A stretch of DNA of 64,000 nucleotides, taken from the NCBI GenBank assembly GCA_034509735.1, contig JACGWO010000012.1, forward strand, positions 27,805,188-27,869,187. The letters are read 5' to 3'. This stretch comes from Sesamum alatum (taxonomy: Eukaryota > Streptophyta > Magnoliopsida > Lamiales > Pedaliaceae). The notes beneath the pieces were generated by a model that saw only the letters and a list, made by a program, of their open reading frames with translations, did not search any database and was not told where the DNA came from. The translations under genes and the position numbers were made by a program. Below, piece by piece: positions 10,856 to 23,547 of the stretch. Within the stretch, counting starts at the first letter, position 1; each line of letters opens with the position of its first letter.

Positions 10856-11679
10856 TTCAAATTAATATTTTTACTGTTTTACCCGAGACCTCCAAAAATA
10901 AATCTTAATTTAGAATTTTATATTTTTTTTAATCTAAGTTTAATTTCTCCCTTATCTCTCATATCCCTTTTCTGTCTAAGTTTTCTTTCCGTCCCTTATT
11001 TATCTTAATAATTTTTAATTTTATTTTATTTTCTATTTATTTCACATATTTTGACATACTATACACATTGGTATATATCAAATCAGTTCTCTCTCTTTTC
11101 ACTAATATCTTATTTTTTTAATTTTGTCCTTCCTTATTTCTTATCTAAGTTTTAATTTTTTCATCTCTTATTTATTTTTAATGGTTTTGTTTTATTTAAT
11201 TTTTATTTATTATTTATTCACTTATCATAAATAAAAAAATAATACTTTTAAAAAGTTAATTCACAACAGATTTTAATAAACATTTACAAGTTTAATTAAA
11301 AATTAAGGACACACATCAAATGTACAGATAGTGTTAATACCATATTACTTGAGGATGATGATTACACACGTCATGTGCACATGCATGATTCACGCACGTC
11401 AACTTCAGATATACACAAAACAACAATCGAAGTTTTCTTATATTTATTTAATAAATTGTACCAAAAAAAATATAAAAGAAAATAAATACATAAAACAAAC
11501 AGAAGAACAACAATAATAATGAATCGAAACAACAACAACTACAACGGTTCTATTAATCAAAAGCAAATTAATTCTTTTTTTTTTCTAGTACAATAAACAA
11601 CAAAAGCTAATTAACTTTATTGATTCAATACAAAGACAGCTTGTTGATATATATATATATATATATATATAAAATAATT
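10856..11679. other. 3' flank block before R4
   Basis: Non-coding flank shared with 1240-2100, 25060-25660 (inverted) and 35120-35970. It includes a (TA)n tract at 11647-11671, the AATAAA-bearing segment near 11620, and a pyrimidine-rich stretch. No gene is seen. Confidence 0.55.
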
Positions 11680-11890
11680 TCATTGATCAGCTGATTCATT
11701 GTTCCTCCGATCTTGGGGCACGTACTTCTTCAACCAAACAGGTTTGTTCCCAATTAGTATTCTCACCACCTCTTCATCCCCTATTATAATACGAGGCAGG
11801 TCCTCTCTTATAAATATTATTCGTCCAAACTCTGGATCTCTATTTTCTCTTTTGTGCACGTAGACATAGTCTACGCAGTTTCCATATTCA
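11680..11890 (-). pseudogene. R4: orphan, open exon 2
   Basis: Complete group A exon 2 (211 nt, acceptor GACAG at its start) coding EYGNCVDYVYVH.. to ..NNESADQ and a stop, with no break. The intron upstream stops at ~12170 where sequence of opposite orientation begins, so there is no exon 1 and no promoter. It can be expressed only if spliced to another leader. Confidence 0.75.
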
Positions 11891-12124
11891 CTGTCACAAG
11901 CAGAAAATAAAAATCGAATTTTTCATATATTGTTAAGAAATCAAGTTTTGCATATGTATTTTTTTTTATATGATGTATAATTTGAGTAGTCTATTAATTG
12001 AATAATTTATAGAGGAAATTTATATAGTCATCGCTTGAAGCATCCGAATATCAAATTACGTGCTTAACTCAAAAATAAAAAAAAAATATTAATTTTTGAA
12101 TTCACACACAAAAAACAATTAATG

Positions 12125-12225
12125 TCTATACAATTTCAGGCTCTATTTTTGCACATATCATACACATAGAACATTTATATTATGTGGAAAAATAGAGCCT
12201 GAAATTGTATTAATATTACTTATTT
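12125..12225. repeat. Palindromic inversion junction
   Basis: The intron motif CAGGCTCTATTTTTGCACA (about 12138) is followed within 60 bp by its inverse, AAAAATAGAGCCTG (12195-12210). Left of ~12170 the sequence is minus-strand intron; right of it is plus-strand intron of another copy. This is the head-to-head joint of two half-units. Confidence 0.75.
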
Positions 12226-12487
12226 TTTGTGTATGCATCCAAAATAATTTATTTTTTTGAATCTTTGAATTAAGTACGTAGTTCGATATTTTGATGAAGT
12301 GACTATATAATTACCTCCATAAATTATCCAATTAATAGATCACTCAAATTACACTTCATATAAGATAAATAAATATATTTATGTATGTATGAAACTTGAT
12401 TTCTTAAGACTATGTGAAAAATCATTTATTTACTTTTAAATATACGAATTAAGTAATTCAATTTTTATTTTCTACCTGCAGTTACAG

Positions 12488-12627
12488 TGTATTAATTGTG
12501 TAGACTATGTCTATGTACACAAAGAGAAAATAGAGATTTCAGAGTTTGGACGAGTAATATTTATGAGGGATGATCCCTCGTATTATACAGGGGATGAAGA
12601 GGTGGTGAGAATATTAATAAAACTACT
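12488..12627 (+). pseudogene. R5: degenerate exon 2
   Basis: Follows a TTACAG acceptor. Recognisable CVDYVYVH-like and FGR..F-like segments, but several small indels break the frame (AAAGAGAAAA, GGGATGATCCC) and the end is missing after ..AGAATATTAAT. No exon 1 on this strand. With R4 it forms an inverted exon 2 pair about 600 bp apart. Confidence 0.75.
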
Positions 12628-12788
12628 TCGTGTTTCCTCAAGTTGTCTTTGTACTTAATCAATAAAGCTAATTAGCTAATTTTGTTGTTTATTGTACTAG
12701 AAAAAAAAGAATTAATGTGTTATTTTGTTGTGCATATAATGTGTAATCCTAGCACTATCTGCACGGTCGAGTGTGTTACTAATTTATT

Positions 12789-13040
12789 GGGGCCCATTAG
12801 CCCATTGAGACTTAAATGACCAAATTGGCCGGAATAATAAGAGGCACTCTGGTTTACGCTGAAGGGCAAAAATGGTATATAATTTAATTTGAAATTAAAT
12901 AAAGAAGATTTGATACTAATCCAAAACCTTGACCTCTAGATGGGCCGTTATTTGATGGGCTTGGGCCATCTAATTGAGGTTGACCCAATTATAACTTCCA
13001 GGACTATTTTATTAGGGCCCATTAGCCCATTGAGACTTAA
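12789..13040. repeat. Element flanked by GGCCCATTAGCCCATTGAG direct repeats
   Basis: The motif GGCCCATTAGCCCATTGAG occurs at both ends (about 12791 and 13017) in the same orientation, around ~200 bp (GACCTCTAGATGGGCC.., TTGGGCCATC). The same block, inverted, is at 46940-47245 and, next to the LINE, at 58778-59045. Short-LTR-like or segmentally duplicated; no coding capacity. Confidence 0.55.
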
Positions 13041-14512
13041 AGCTTAGCTTATTCATAGGCCGCCTATAATTGGTTGTAGCTTACAATTTTATTATTATTC
13101 TTTTGAAGGATGATTTAAAATATTTAAAAATAATACTATCAAAATTTTATAAATATGATGAGATAATAATATTATTGAAAGGTTAGATTCTTTTATAACT
13201 TTTATGTGCCCGTAAGTGTTACTTATATATACATTAAATGTTTATAAACTATTTTATATTATTATTTATTTTATAAAATATTAAATTTATTGTATTATAT
13301 ATAAGTATAAATAGAATATATATATATTATAAATGTATCAAAATATTTTATTGAAGTACATTTTAAACATATGATTGCGGGTTCCAAAAGACTAAGCACA
13401 CGACATATGATTAAGTACATTTTAAATATATTTTGCAAAATTACAATTAAAAAAATATTTATTAATAATTATTGATGCCACGTTATTATTTTGAATAATA
13501 GAATATTTTTATAAAAAATTAAGTTTTATTTTTGGAGGTCCGAATAAAAAAGTAACAAAAAAATTTCTAAATAAGGAGAGTATTGTTATTTAAGATTTAC
13601 AGCCCCAGAGCTCAGATCAATATTCCAGTAATAACTCCGAAATAAAAAACTTAAGTACCCTTCCGCAAGATTACATTAGTTTCTAGTAGTAACATACGAG
13701 TTTCAATAAATGCAGTTGAAGTAAATTTCTTACGCTTATAATTAATGATAAGTAAAATTAATACTACAAAGAATATAGCGGTATTATTCGAGAAAAAGTA
13801 CGACAACAAGACAAACAACAATGTTATTTATTACTTCGGGTCAAATATCATTCTTTTTAACGATTTAAATAATCTCAAAACTTCTATTCTAAACTGTATA
13901 AGAATTATACAACATTAGAACGTCAACCCCAAATTATAGCGGCTAATAAACTTGAACTTACAATACACGTCAAAAATAACAATATTGAACGTACATTATG
14001 AGTTATTATCAAAGTAAGTCATTTCTCGTTATACATTCTAACTAATAGTACTTTACGTATTAACATATATAACAAATAAATTAATTAAATACCTATATCA
14101 TCAAATATGCAAAAAAATTACCCATATTGTTGATTTTTTATTACTTTATTCTTCCCCCAAAATCTTGAATAGTTGAATCATCAAAATAAAATGCAATAAT
14201 CCAATGTCATTAATTAATATATATCTGAAAAACATTAAATGGATAGTCACTAATTTTCTTCCTTTTCTGCGCAGTCAAACAACAATATTTGCAATAAAAG
14301 ATCAGTACCAAAAAGTCCAAGCAATTTAGGAATATCTCATTTGAAATTATTACATCAACCCAAATTCTCAATCTGAACAAAATTAGCCTCAGTTTTTCGT
14401 TATAAATAAGTGTTGCATTTGTGTTTCTTCATCAACACAACATTGTCAAAAAATACAAATAAGAAAACACTCTTTGCGTTAGATATATAGTGAGATTTCA
14501 GAAAAATCAACC
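13041..14512 (+). promoter_or_regulatory. Upstream block of R6
   Basis: 13060-13560 is the AT-rich spacer also found inverted at 28560-29100, 34430-34860, 46340-46920 and 54150-54715. 13600-14500 is the group B version of the conserved promoter block, with TTATAAATAAG at about 14400-14410. No gene is seen. Confidence 0.5.
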
Positions 14513-15663
14513 ATGAACAAATTGAATGCTGATGCGCAGCCATTTGTGCCGGCAAGCCAACAAGCACAAGCTTCTGCACGTGCGCCTGCGGAAGAGAGGT
14601 CGTTGTTCATGACCTTCTCCAATGCCTTGCCCCTCACACGGCAAGAAATACACCAACATTTTACTAGGTAAAGTTAATGAATTATTTAACTTTATATAAA
14701 TGTTACTGAAATTAAATTCATTGTAGAAAAGAAATAAATGTTTATATAAAATTATTCTTGTTAAAATACTAAAAAACTTCAAGTAGATGATATATGCAAG
14801 AATAGAGCCCGATTTATAAAATTAATCTTTGTGCATGCACGGAAATTCTTTTTTTTTTTTTTGAATTAATTAATTTTTTATTTGAGTTTGTGATATTAAA
14901 ATTGATAAACATAACTTCATCTAAAAAGTAAATCGTGTATATTCATGAACTTTGGGTAATGTATGTATATATGATATGTGTAAAAATAGAGTCTGAAATT
15001 ATAATATTTAATTTTGTGCAAAACATTTTTTTCTATAAGTGAATCAATTAATTTGATATAATGTTTGTTGTTAAGAAATACTAATGAGTTCAAATAAATG
15101 TGCAGGTGTATGATATGTGAAAAAATAGAGCCTGAAATTGTGTTAATATTAATTAATTTTTGTGCGTGCATCCAAAAATAATTTATTTGTTTTAATTTTT
15201 TACTTAAGTATGTAGTTTGATTTTCGAATGCTTCAGACAGTGATTATATACATTACATCAAGGGACTGTTTCTGCAAATTTTCCAAAAAAATGGGATAAT
15301 TTGTGTAAAAGGGCAATAGGCGAGGGTTGTATATGTAGTTATCCAATATATATAGATATACATAAACTTAATTTTTTAAGAATATATGGAACTTTTTTTT
15401 AAAAAATATATGAATTCATTTTAATTCAATCTTTGTTTTGTACTTGTGATAGTGAATATGAAAGCTGCATCGAGTATGTCTACGTACACAAAAGAGAAAA
15501 CATAGATCCATAGTTTGAAAGGACAATATTTAAGGAGGATCTCCATCGTATTATATTGGGCGATGAAAAGATGGTGAGAATATTAATTCAGAACAAGTTT
15601 GTTTGATTGAAGAAGTGCTTGCCCCAAGGTCGGAGGAACAATGAATCAACTAAATGGAATTAA
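14513..15663 (+). pseudogene. R6: RRM-like family copy with stop codons
   Basis: Group B. Exon 1 is 14513-14667 (open; MNKLNADAQPFVPASQQAQ.., FMTFSNALPL), donor GTAAAG. Exon 2 starts at 15453 after GATAG. The Glu codon of DPEFG is TAG (15511-15513) and the Trp codon of the last strand is TGA (near 15604), so the protein ends early. The usual stop is lost and the frame runs to TAA at 15661-15663. The intron carries a piece (about 15260-15350) with an inverted partner at 42030-42130. Confidence 0.8.
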
Positions 15664-16440
15664 TTTGCTTTTGATTAATAGAAATGTTGTTGTTGCTGAT
15701 TCCGTTTATTATTGTTGTTGTTCTTTTGTTTGGTTTGTGTCTATTATTTTACTAGGGCCCATTAGCCCATTTAGGGGGTATTTGCAAAAAGTTTCGCTTA
15801 AAAAATATGACAAGTTATAGAGAAAGATGATAGTTTTAGTTGTAGTAAAAGTTAAAAGTCTTTGGAACTAGCATAGAGAAGTAAAAATAAAAATAAAAAA
15901 TGAGTTTTGAGTGTTTCAAAAAAAAAAAAAGTGAAAAAATCACTTATATGGTACATTTATTTTTATATCCACCTCTTCAAGGATTTAAAAGGATAATTAA
16001 AAAAAAATTGAAGACAAAAATGTCCAGAAATAGCTTCTAAAATTTATAAAAATGCCGTTAAAAGCTGGTCCCTTGCTGCTTTGAGCGTATCACTTAAAAC
16101 GACTTGAATTTAGCAAAGCAAAAGCAAAAACCATTTCTACAAATACTTAATTTGGGCTTATTTTTAATTAAAAGCTCATAAGCACTTTAAAAAAGCTCCC
16201 CCAAACACCCGCTTAGACTTGAGGCTTAGATTATTCATACACCCAATGATGCCATATTTGGGCGATGATTGCTTAGCTTTTTATTACAATCTTTTATTTT
16301 TAAAAAAAAAAGGAATAAAGATGGTTCCCGATTTTCCTCTAGGACACGAACTTCAAATTAAATCTAATCTAGGTCCACGTAGGGTTTTAGATGAGAATTG
16401 AAAAGGTGACATATTTGTAACGTTTTATCACAATTATAGG
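15664..16440. other. Spacer after R6 with inverted partner near 41.4 kb
   Basis: 15750-15900 (TTTACTAGGGCCCATTAGCC, then ..AGTTTCGCTTAAAAAATATG) is the reverse complement of about 41385-41540. 16080-16215 has a CTTAAAACG..CTCCCCCAAACACCC end resembling hAT-like MITE termini. The 60-codon frame at 16219-16401 is not conserved in other units. Confidence 0.45.
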
Positions 16441-18547
16441 TAAAAATATTTATTAATGATTATTGGTGCCACGCCATTATTTTGAATAATAGAATACTTG
16501 TTAGAACAAATTAAAAATTTATGAATTAAGCTTTATATTTGGAGGTCTAGGTAAAAAGTTTTAAAAAAAATTGAAGAAAAAAGCAATTGTTATTTAAGAT
16601 TTGTTGCCCTCAAACTTAAGGTTCATTTGGTTCAAGTGAAAAGACAAGGAGGGACGATAATAATTTTTCTTCAAATTGTTTAGTATGATTGGAAGGAGAG
16701 TAAATCTCAAATACTTTCATTTGTTTGATATGAGGAAAATATATAGATTGAGAAGAAAAGTCTAATTTTTATAATTTTACTAAACTATTTCACTTCATTT
16801 TGTATTAGAAAATAAACAAATATTATACTAAAATAATTCTAGAGTATAAAAATAAAAACCTTATTAACAAAAGAATTAATTAAACAAAAACAAGAACAAT
16901 AGTTATTATTAATAGAAATATTTATCAAAATGTGCATTGTTCATTTATTCTAAATTATTCAGTTTAAATAAAATCAAGATTAACGACAATTAACAATAAA
17001 AAAATTCTGAAAAAAATAAAAGCAAAGCATGTTTACCTGATTGTTGACTTCAACGTGGTCATTTTTCCGCAATTTGATCATTTATCCTCAATTATGTACT
17101 GAGATTATCAACGGGAAGCAGAAAAGATTTGGAGGGAAATTATATATAGGATAATAAGTAAATAAAAATAAAATATGTATTTTTTTTGTCTTTTTGACCT
17201 TATTATATCACTAGAAAAAATATTGCTATTGTCTATGATTTTATTGGATATGGACTAAAATCGTGGTAAATAACTAATTATTAACAACAACTAAACAAAA
17301 ATCAATGCAAATTCTTAGTTTATTTATCATGAAAATGATTTTTTCCATTGCTATAACCCATGGCAAATATTTTTGCCATGCCTAGACAAATGCATTAGCC
17401 ACACTTGTAAAAACCACGGCCTACAACCGTTGTGTGGCCGTGGCTATTGACATTTTATTACGGCTATTTAGTTTTAACCATGACAATTAGCCATGATTAA
17501 ATGTAATATTTCTTCTAGTGCATCTTCACTTTTCTGCCGAATTTCAGATGGAAAAAATTGGACCCCCTAGAGGTTTAATATACATCTAGTTTTACTTCCC
17601 CTCCATCTCTTCTCCCTAACAAAACACAAAGCTTTTCCTCATACACTCCTTTTTAAATCAACTTCCCTTATACTCCCACTTTTCGCCCCAACTAAACAAA
17701 CTCTTAGCTCGATATTCAAGTAATATACTTTGAAGTAAGAAACTTAAATACCCTTCCGCAACATTACATTAGTTTCTAGCAATAAACTACGAGTTCAATA
17801 AATGCAGTTGAAGCAATTTTCTTACGCTCATAATTAATGATAAGTAAACCTAATACGCGCAAAGAATATCACAATATTATCCTAGAAAAAATGCGGCAAC
17901 AAGACAAATGGCAAAGTTATTTATTACTTCAAATCAAATATAACTGTTTTTAACGATTTAAATAATCTCAAAACTTCTATTTAAAACTGCACAACAATTA
18001 CACAACACTAGAACCTCGACTCCACATTATAGCGGCTAATCATTTGAATTTACAATGCACGTCACAAGATACAATAATGAACGTACGTCATGAATTATTA
18101 TCAAACTCAGTCATTTCCCGTTATGCATTCTAATTATTATTACATTATGTATTAACATATAGAACAAATAAATTAATAAATGTCTATGTCAAATATGAAA
18201 AAAAAGAAACAAAAAAAAAAAAAAAATCACCCACGTTGTTGCTTTTGTTTACTTTATTCTTCCCCCAAAATCTTGAATAGTTGAATCATCAAAATATAAA
18301 GCACAATCCCATGTCATTAAGATATTATTTCAAAATTCAAACCTACGACTATTTCCACTAAGTGACAAGTTGTTCAAAAACATGAAATGGAGAGTCACAA
18401 ATTTACTTCCATTTATGCGCAGTCAAACAATCAATTTTGCAATCAAAATTCAGTACCAAAAAATCCAACCAATTTAGGAACATCTCATTTGAAATTATTA
18501 CATCAATCCAAATTCTCAATCTGAACAAATTCGCCTCATTTTTTCAT
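16441..18547 (+). promoter_or_regulatory. Upstream region of R7
   Basis: Inverted counterpart of the R2 and R15 upstream regions. It contains the MITE-bearing segment (17040-17680) and the conserved promoter block (17700-18540), with CACGTCA at about 18058 and TGCGCAGTCAAAC at about 18415. No gene is seen. Confidence 0.5.
17209..17520 (-). mobile_element. CACTA-type MITE, copy 2 (inverted)
   Basis: 312 bp, ends CACTAGAAAAAATATTG and ATATTTCTTCTAGTG, clear terminal inverted repeats. Same position within its unit as the copies at 7319 and 40905, so insertion came before unit duplication and inversion. Confidence 0.8.
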
Positions 18548-18555
18548 TATAAATA
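18548..18555 (+). promoter_or_regulatory. TATA box of R7
   Basis: TATAAATA inside TTATAAATAAGTGC, 111 bp before the ATG, conserved at this spacing in nearly all copies. Confidence 0.65.
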
Positions 18556-18658
18556 AGTGCTGCAATTGTGTTCTCATCACCACAACATCGTCAAAAAGGA
18601 AAAAAAAAAGAAACATAACTCTTTGCGTTATATATACAGTGAGATTTTTTCACCAACC

Positions 18659-19762
18659 ATGAACAAATTGAATGCTGATGCACAGCCATTTGTGCCAGCA
18701 AGCCAACGAGCACGTGTGCGTGCACGTGCATCTGAGGAAGAGAGGTCGTTGTTCATGACCTTCTCTAATGGCTCGCCCCTCACGTGGCAGGAAATACACC
18801 AGCATTTCACTAGGTAAAGTTAATGGATTATTTAATTTTATATAAATGTTACTCAAATTATATTTATTTATTTTTAAAATATTTATATGATTTTTTTGGT
18901 TGTTAAAATACTAAAAAACTACAAGTAGATGATGTCTGCAAGATTAGAGCCCGAGATTAAATTAATTACTCTTTGTGCGTGCATGAAAAATCTTTTTTTT
19001 TTTTGGTTGTTGAATTAATTTTTTTCATTTGGGTGTTTAATTTGTGATAGTAAATTGATAAATATAACTTCATCTAAAAAATAAAACGTGTAAAAGAACT
19101 TCATTTTGTTATGAGTGAATTTTTTCCTATGAGTGAAACTTTTCTCACTTGTGCAAATTTTTTTCCTATGAGCGAATCAATTAATTTGATTAACTTTTTG
19201 TCGTTAAGAAATACTTATGAGTTCGAGTAAATGTTCAGGTGCATGATATGTGCAAAATAGAGCCTGAAACTGTATTGACATTAATCGATTTTTGTGTGTG
19301 CATTAGAAAATTAATAATTTATTTTTTTTAATTTTTGAGTTAAGAACGTAATTTGATATTCGGATGCTTCAAGCGATGATTATATAAATTTCCTTGATAA
19401 ATTCAATTAATAGATTATCAAATTACACTTCATATAAAAAAAATAAATACATATGCAAAACTTGATTTCTTAAGAATATATGGAAAATAATTGGTTTACC
19501 TTTTAATATATGAATTAATTAGTTCGATTTTTGTTTTTTTCCTTGTGACAGTGAATATGGAAACTGCGTAGACTATGTCTACGTGCACAAAAGGGAAAAT
19601 AGAGATCCAGAGTTTGGACGAATAATATTTACGAGAGAGGATCTGCCTCGTATTATAATGGGGGATGAAGAGGTGGTGAGAATACTAATTGGGAATAAAT
19701 CTATGTGGTTGAAGAAGTACGTGCCCCAAGATCGGAGGAACAAGGAATCAGTTGATCATTGA
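18659..19762 (+). CDS. R7: intact RRM-like small protein gene (121 aa), plus strand
   Basis: Exon 1 is 18659-18813 and exon 2 is 19552-19762; GTAAAG donor, GACAG acceptor, phase as in R2. Protein: MNKLNADAQPFVPASQ, basic RARVRARA, SLFMTFSNG (RNP2-like), WQEIHQHFT, CVDYVYVH, DPEFGRIIF (RNP1-like), MGDEEVVRILIG, WLKKYVPQDRR. It differs from R2 mainly near the end (NKSMWLKK, KESVDH), which points to recent common origin. This is the only intact copy on the plus strand; its unit is the inverted counterpart of R2/R15. No clear AATAAA follows (AATTAA instead). Function unknown; RNA binding is the family-based guess. Confidence 0.75.
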
Positions 19763-20855
19763 AATTATTTTATATATATATATATATTTCAACAAGCTAT
19801 CTTTGTACTGAATCAATTAAGTTAATTAGTTTTTGTTGTTTATTATACTAGAAAAAAAATAATTAATTTGCTTTTGATTAATAGAACCGTTGTAGTTTTT
19901 CTCATTTCGATCACTATTATTGTTGTTGTTCTGTTTGTTTTTATGTATTTATTTTCTTTTATATTTCATTTTTGCTACAATTTATTAAATAAATATAAAT
20001 TGGTGCCACATCATTATTAATTTATTAATGATTATTGGTGCCACATTATTATTTTAAATAATAGAATATTTTCTAGAGCAAATTAAAAATTTATGAATTA
20101 AGCTTTATATTTGGTGGTCTAGGTAAAAAGTTTAAGAAAAATTGAATAAAAAAAGTAATTGTTATTTAATTTCTGCCCTCAAGCTTAAAGGTTCGTTTGG
20201 TTCAAGTGAAAAAGGAGGGTGAGTGGAAAGGCAACAAGGAGGGTAAGATAATAATTTTCTTCAAATTGTTTAGTATGATTGGAAGGAGAATAAACCTCAA
20301 ATACTTTCATTTGTTTGATATGAGAAAAATAGATTGAGAAGAAAAATCTAATTTTTGTAATTTTTCTGAAGTATTTCTCTTCATTTTGTACTAGAAAATA
20401 AACAAGTTAATATTATACTAAAATAATTCTAGTGTATAAAAAATAAAAACCTTATTAACATAAATATTCATTATACAAAAACAAGAACAATAGTTATTAT
20501 TAATAGAAATATTTATCAAAATGTACATTGTTCATTTATTCTAAATTATTCAATTTAAATAAAATCAAGATTAATGGCAAATTATCAATATAAAATTCTG
20601 AGAAACATAAAAGCAAAGCATGTTTATACTCCCACTTTTCGCCCCAACTAAACAAACTCTTAGCTCGATATTCAAGTAATATACTTTGGACTAAAAAACT
20701 TAAATACCATTCCGCAAGATTACATTAGTTTCTATCAATAAACTACGAGTTCAATAAATGCAGTTGAAGTAATTTTCCAGTTGAAGTAATTTTCTTACGC
20801 TCATAATTAATGATAAGTAAAACTAATACGCGCAAAGTACATCGCAATATTATCC
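19763..20855. other. R7 3' flank joined to R8 far upstream
   Basis: (TA)n at 19773-19789, then blocks shared with 4690-5040 and 38390-38680, then R8 upstream sequence lacking the MITE segment. A short direct duplication (CAGTTGAAGTAATTTTC) sits at 20760-20795. No gene is seen. Confidence 0.55.
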
Positions 20856-20860
20856 TAGAA

Positions 20861-23542
20861 TGTGACACCCCCTCCGTAACCACATCTCATCTTATAAAGA
20901 ATTTGCATTTTACCTAGTAAGATAACCCATGTTTTAATCCATATATTATGTAGACATCACAAAAGGACATACGTAATCCAAATATTGTATTCAATACTTA
21001 ATCTTTGCATTTATAAATAAGGAAAAGAGAAAAATTTTGTTTAAAAGTTATTACAAACTCAAAATAAAAATTCATTAAATTTCTACTATATATATATATT
21101 TATACAAGCGATTATGTAGCTAGTACTCCTAACTTAAGTTATCTACTATTTTGGATAAGATCTCCGAACCTAAGGTGTAAGTTAACAACTGAATTAGAGT
21201 AGAGGTTTAGAAACTTCATTTGTTTTGGGATTTTTTGGAGCTGTTCAATGCTAAAATGTGAGGAATCATTGTTGGGAAATCGATCAATACATGATTTACT
21301 ATAATTGGAGTATTAATCCGAGAAATTAATACACTTGGATAATGTCCATACTTGCCGCTTTTATACGTTGGGAAGAATATCTTGAAGCTTGATAGGTAGT
21401 AGAAATAAGTGGTGCTGGAACTATTAAGATCCAGATGGATCCTTCTTAATACAGATGTTAGGAAAAATAGACTAGGGTAAAAGCCAAATTGCTAATAAGG
21501 ACGGATGGGGTGATAGTGAATGTGGGACGAGGTTGTGTACATGATATGGATTGGGTTACATGATGAGATCATATAGGAAGTCTACAATACATCATATCAA
21601 GTATTCTGGTACTTTAAAATATATCAAAATTTAAAACCTTACAACTAGTGGTAGATGATGAGAAAGGATGTGGCAGGAGCTGTGACTAAATACTTAACTT
21701 GTCAGTAAGTAAATGCATAATATTAGAGTTTAGGATCAAAGCTTGAATAATTTGGGACTTTGGGTTGTTCAATATTAAACTGATATGGAACACTGTTGGG
21801 GCAGCCAACCAATATGTGATTTATTACAATTGAAGTATTAACTTTAGAAATTTTGTCCTTGACCATGTTGGTATAGGTCCCTTAATTATGGCATCGTGAC
21901 GATGCTAAAAGTTTGGGTTGAATATTAATTGAAAATATAATAAGAATTCTTTGGAAACATAGTGTGTTTGATACGTTGAAATGAACTAATGTGACAAACA
22001 GGGTATTGACGGTTATGACTAGAATATCAATCACTAGCATATAAGTTTCAATCTTTATCTATACTTGAATGGAAAAAGAAAAATACCATTATGATATTTG
22101 TCATTGGGTTACCACGTACATTAAGAAAACATGATATTATTTGTGTAATTTTGAATAGTGGACTGACAAAATCAGCTCATTGCTTACCTATATGATAAAG
22201 TGATTCTTTGAAGAAATTTAGTTAAGTTATATTTCTTAACATTGTAAGATTATATAGTGTGCCTATTTCTATAGTGTCTAATAGAGATTATCGTTCTATT
22301 TCATATTTTGAGATTTACAAAAGGCATAGGAATTAAGTTACATTTCAGTATAGTATTCATCCTCAAATATGTGGACAATTAGAAAGGACGATTCAGGCCC
22401 TGGAAGATTTGATGAGAGCTTGCACAATGGATTTAAAGAAAAAATTAGGGTGACCCCTTACCACTGATGGGATTTACATATAATGATAGATATCCATTAT
22501 AGCATTAGTATAGCCATATAAGAAGCCATTTTATGAGATATTGATGTCAAATATGGAGCGATGTTAAGGGATTACAACCCCTAGTAGATTTTGAATTGAT
22601 ATAAGAAATTATAGACCAGACACAAATAGTTAAGAAGTATTTGAAAATAACATAAGATTGATAGAAAAACACCAAAGAGAGGTCAAGTATAAGATAGGTG
22701 AGAAAGCTTTTCTAAAGGTGTCTCCCTAGAAAGAAATCTTGGGATTTGATAAATAAGAAAATTAAGTCGGAGGTATATTGGCTCATACAAAATTATGGAA
22801 AGATTGGACACTAGTTTAGCGATCAGCATCATCAGAAGAATTATCACAGATACATGACGTATTCCAGATTTGAATGCTACGACAATCCCGATCTATTTAT
22901 AGCCAAGATGTGCACGAACCGAATATGAAAATTTCAGAGGAATTAATGTATGTAAAATAACCAGTAGGAAGCTTGGATAATACTACAAAGAGATTGAGAA
23001 ACATCTAGATATCAATGTTATAATTTCTTAATTTATATAATTTGCCCCAAAATATGTTATAAAGCTCTAATTTACTCCCTTCAAATTTTAATCTATTCAA
23101 TTTTCAATATATAATTTATAATTAAATTTATATTTTTCTTAATAATTATCAATTAGTCTCTCAATTATGTATAAAAAGAATGTGTATGTTACAATTCTCC
23201 CCTCCTAATAAAAATTTCGTCCTCAAAATTTAATGAACATATTGGTTTCACGAAATAAATAGAGGAACTTCTCTTTCATGGTTTCCTCAACTTCCCAAGT
23301 AACTTTTTTTTTCTTTTTTTTTTAATTTCTACTTTCTTTATATAAAAAAAGAAATTCAATAATATCCTCTAATTTCTTAATTTATATAATTTGCCCCAAA
23401 ATATGTTATAAAGCTCTAATTTACTCCCTTCAAATTTTAATCTATTCAATTTTCAATATATAATTTATAATTAAATTTATATTTTTCTTAATAATTACCA
23501 ATTAGTCTCGCAATTATGTATAAAAAGAATGTGTATGTTACA
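20861..23542. mobile_element. Degenerate Ty3/gypsy-type LTR element mosaic
   Basis: 2.68 kb insertion with outer ends TGTGACACCCCC and ..TATGTTACA, flanked by a perfect 5-bp duplication TAGAA (20856-20860, 23543-23547); uninterrupted paralogues have one TAGAA. Near 23030-23190 and 23365-23542 are two direct copies of the same terminal sequence (ACTCCCTTCAAATTTTAATC..). Between them the minus strand reads an AT..TWEVEE..-like pol end and a purine tract AGGAGGGGAGAAT before TGTAACA, as at a gypsy 3' LTR. The pol remnant at 22010-22960 runs on the opposite strand, so the insertion is nested or rearranged. Confidence 0.7.
22010..22960 (+). pseudogene. Decayed gypsy integrase/pol C-terminal remnant
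   Basis: Conceptual translation with frameshifts and stops gives fragments typical of gypsy integrase: GLPRTLRKHDII, then LTKSAHCLPI, then HFSIVF-like and ERTIQ-like stretches. Further on, KIGEKAFLKVSP matches the region after the integrase core. No open frame remains. Assignment to a gypsy lineage is not attempted. Confidence 0.65.
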
Positions 23543-23547
23543 TAGAA

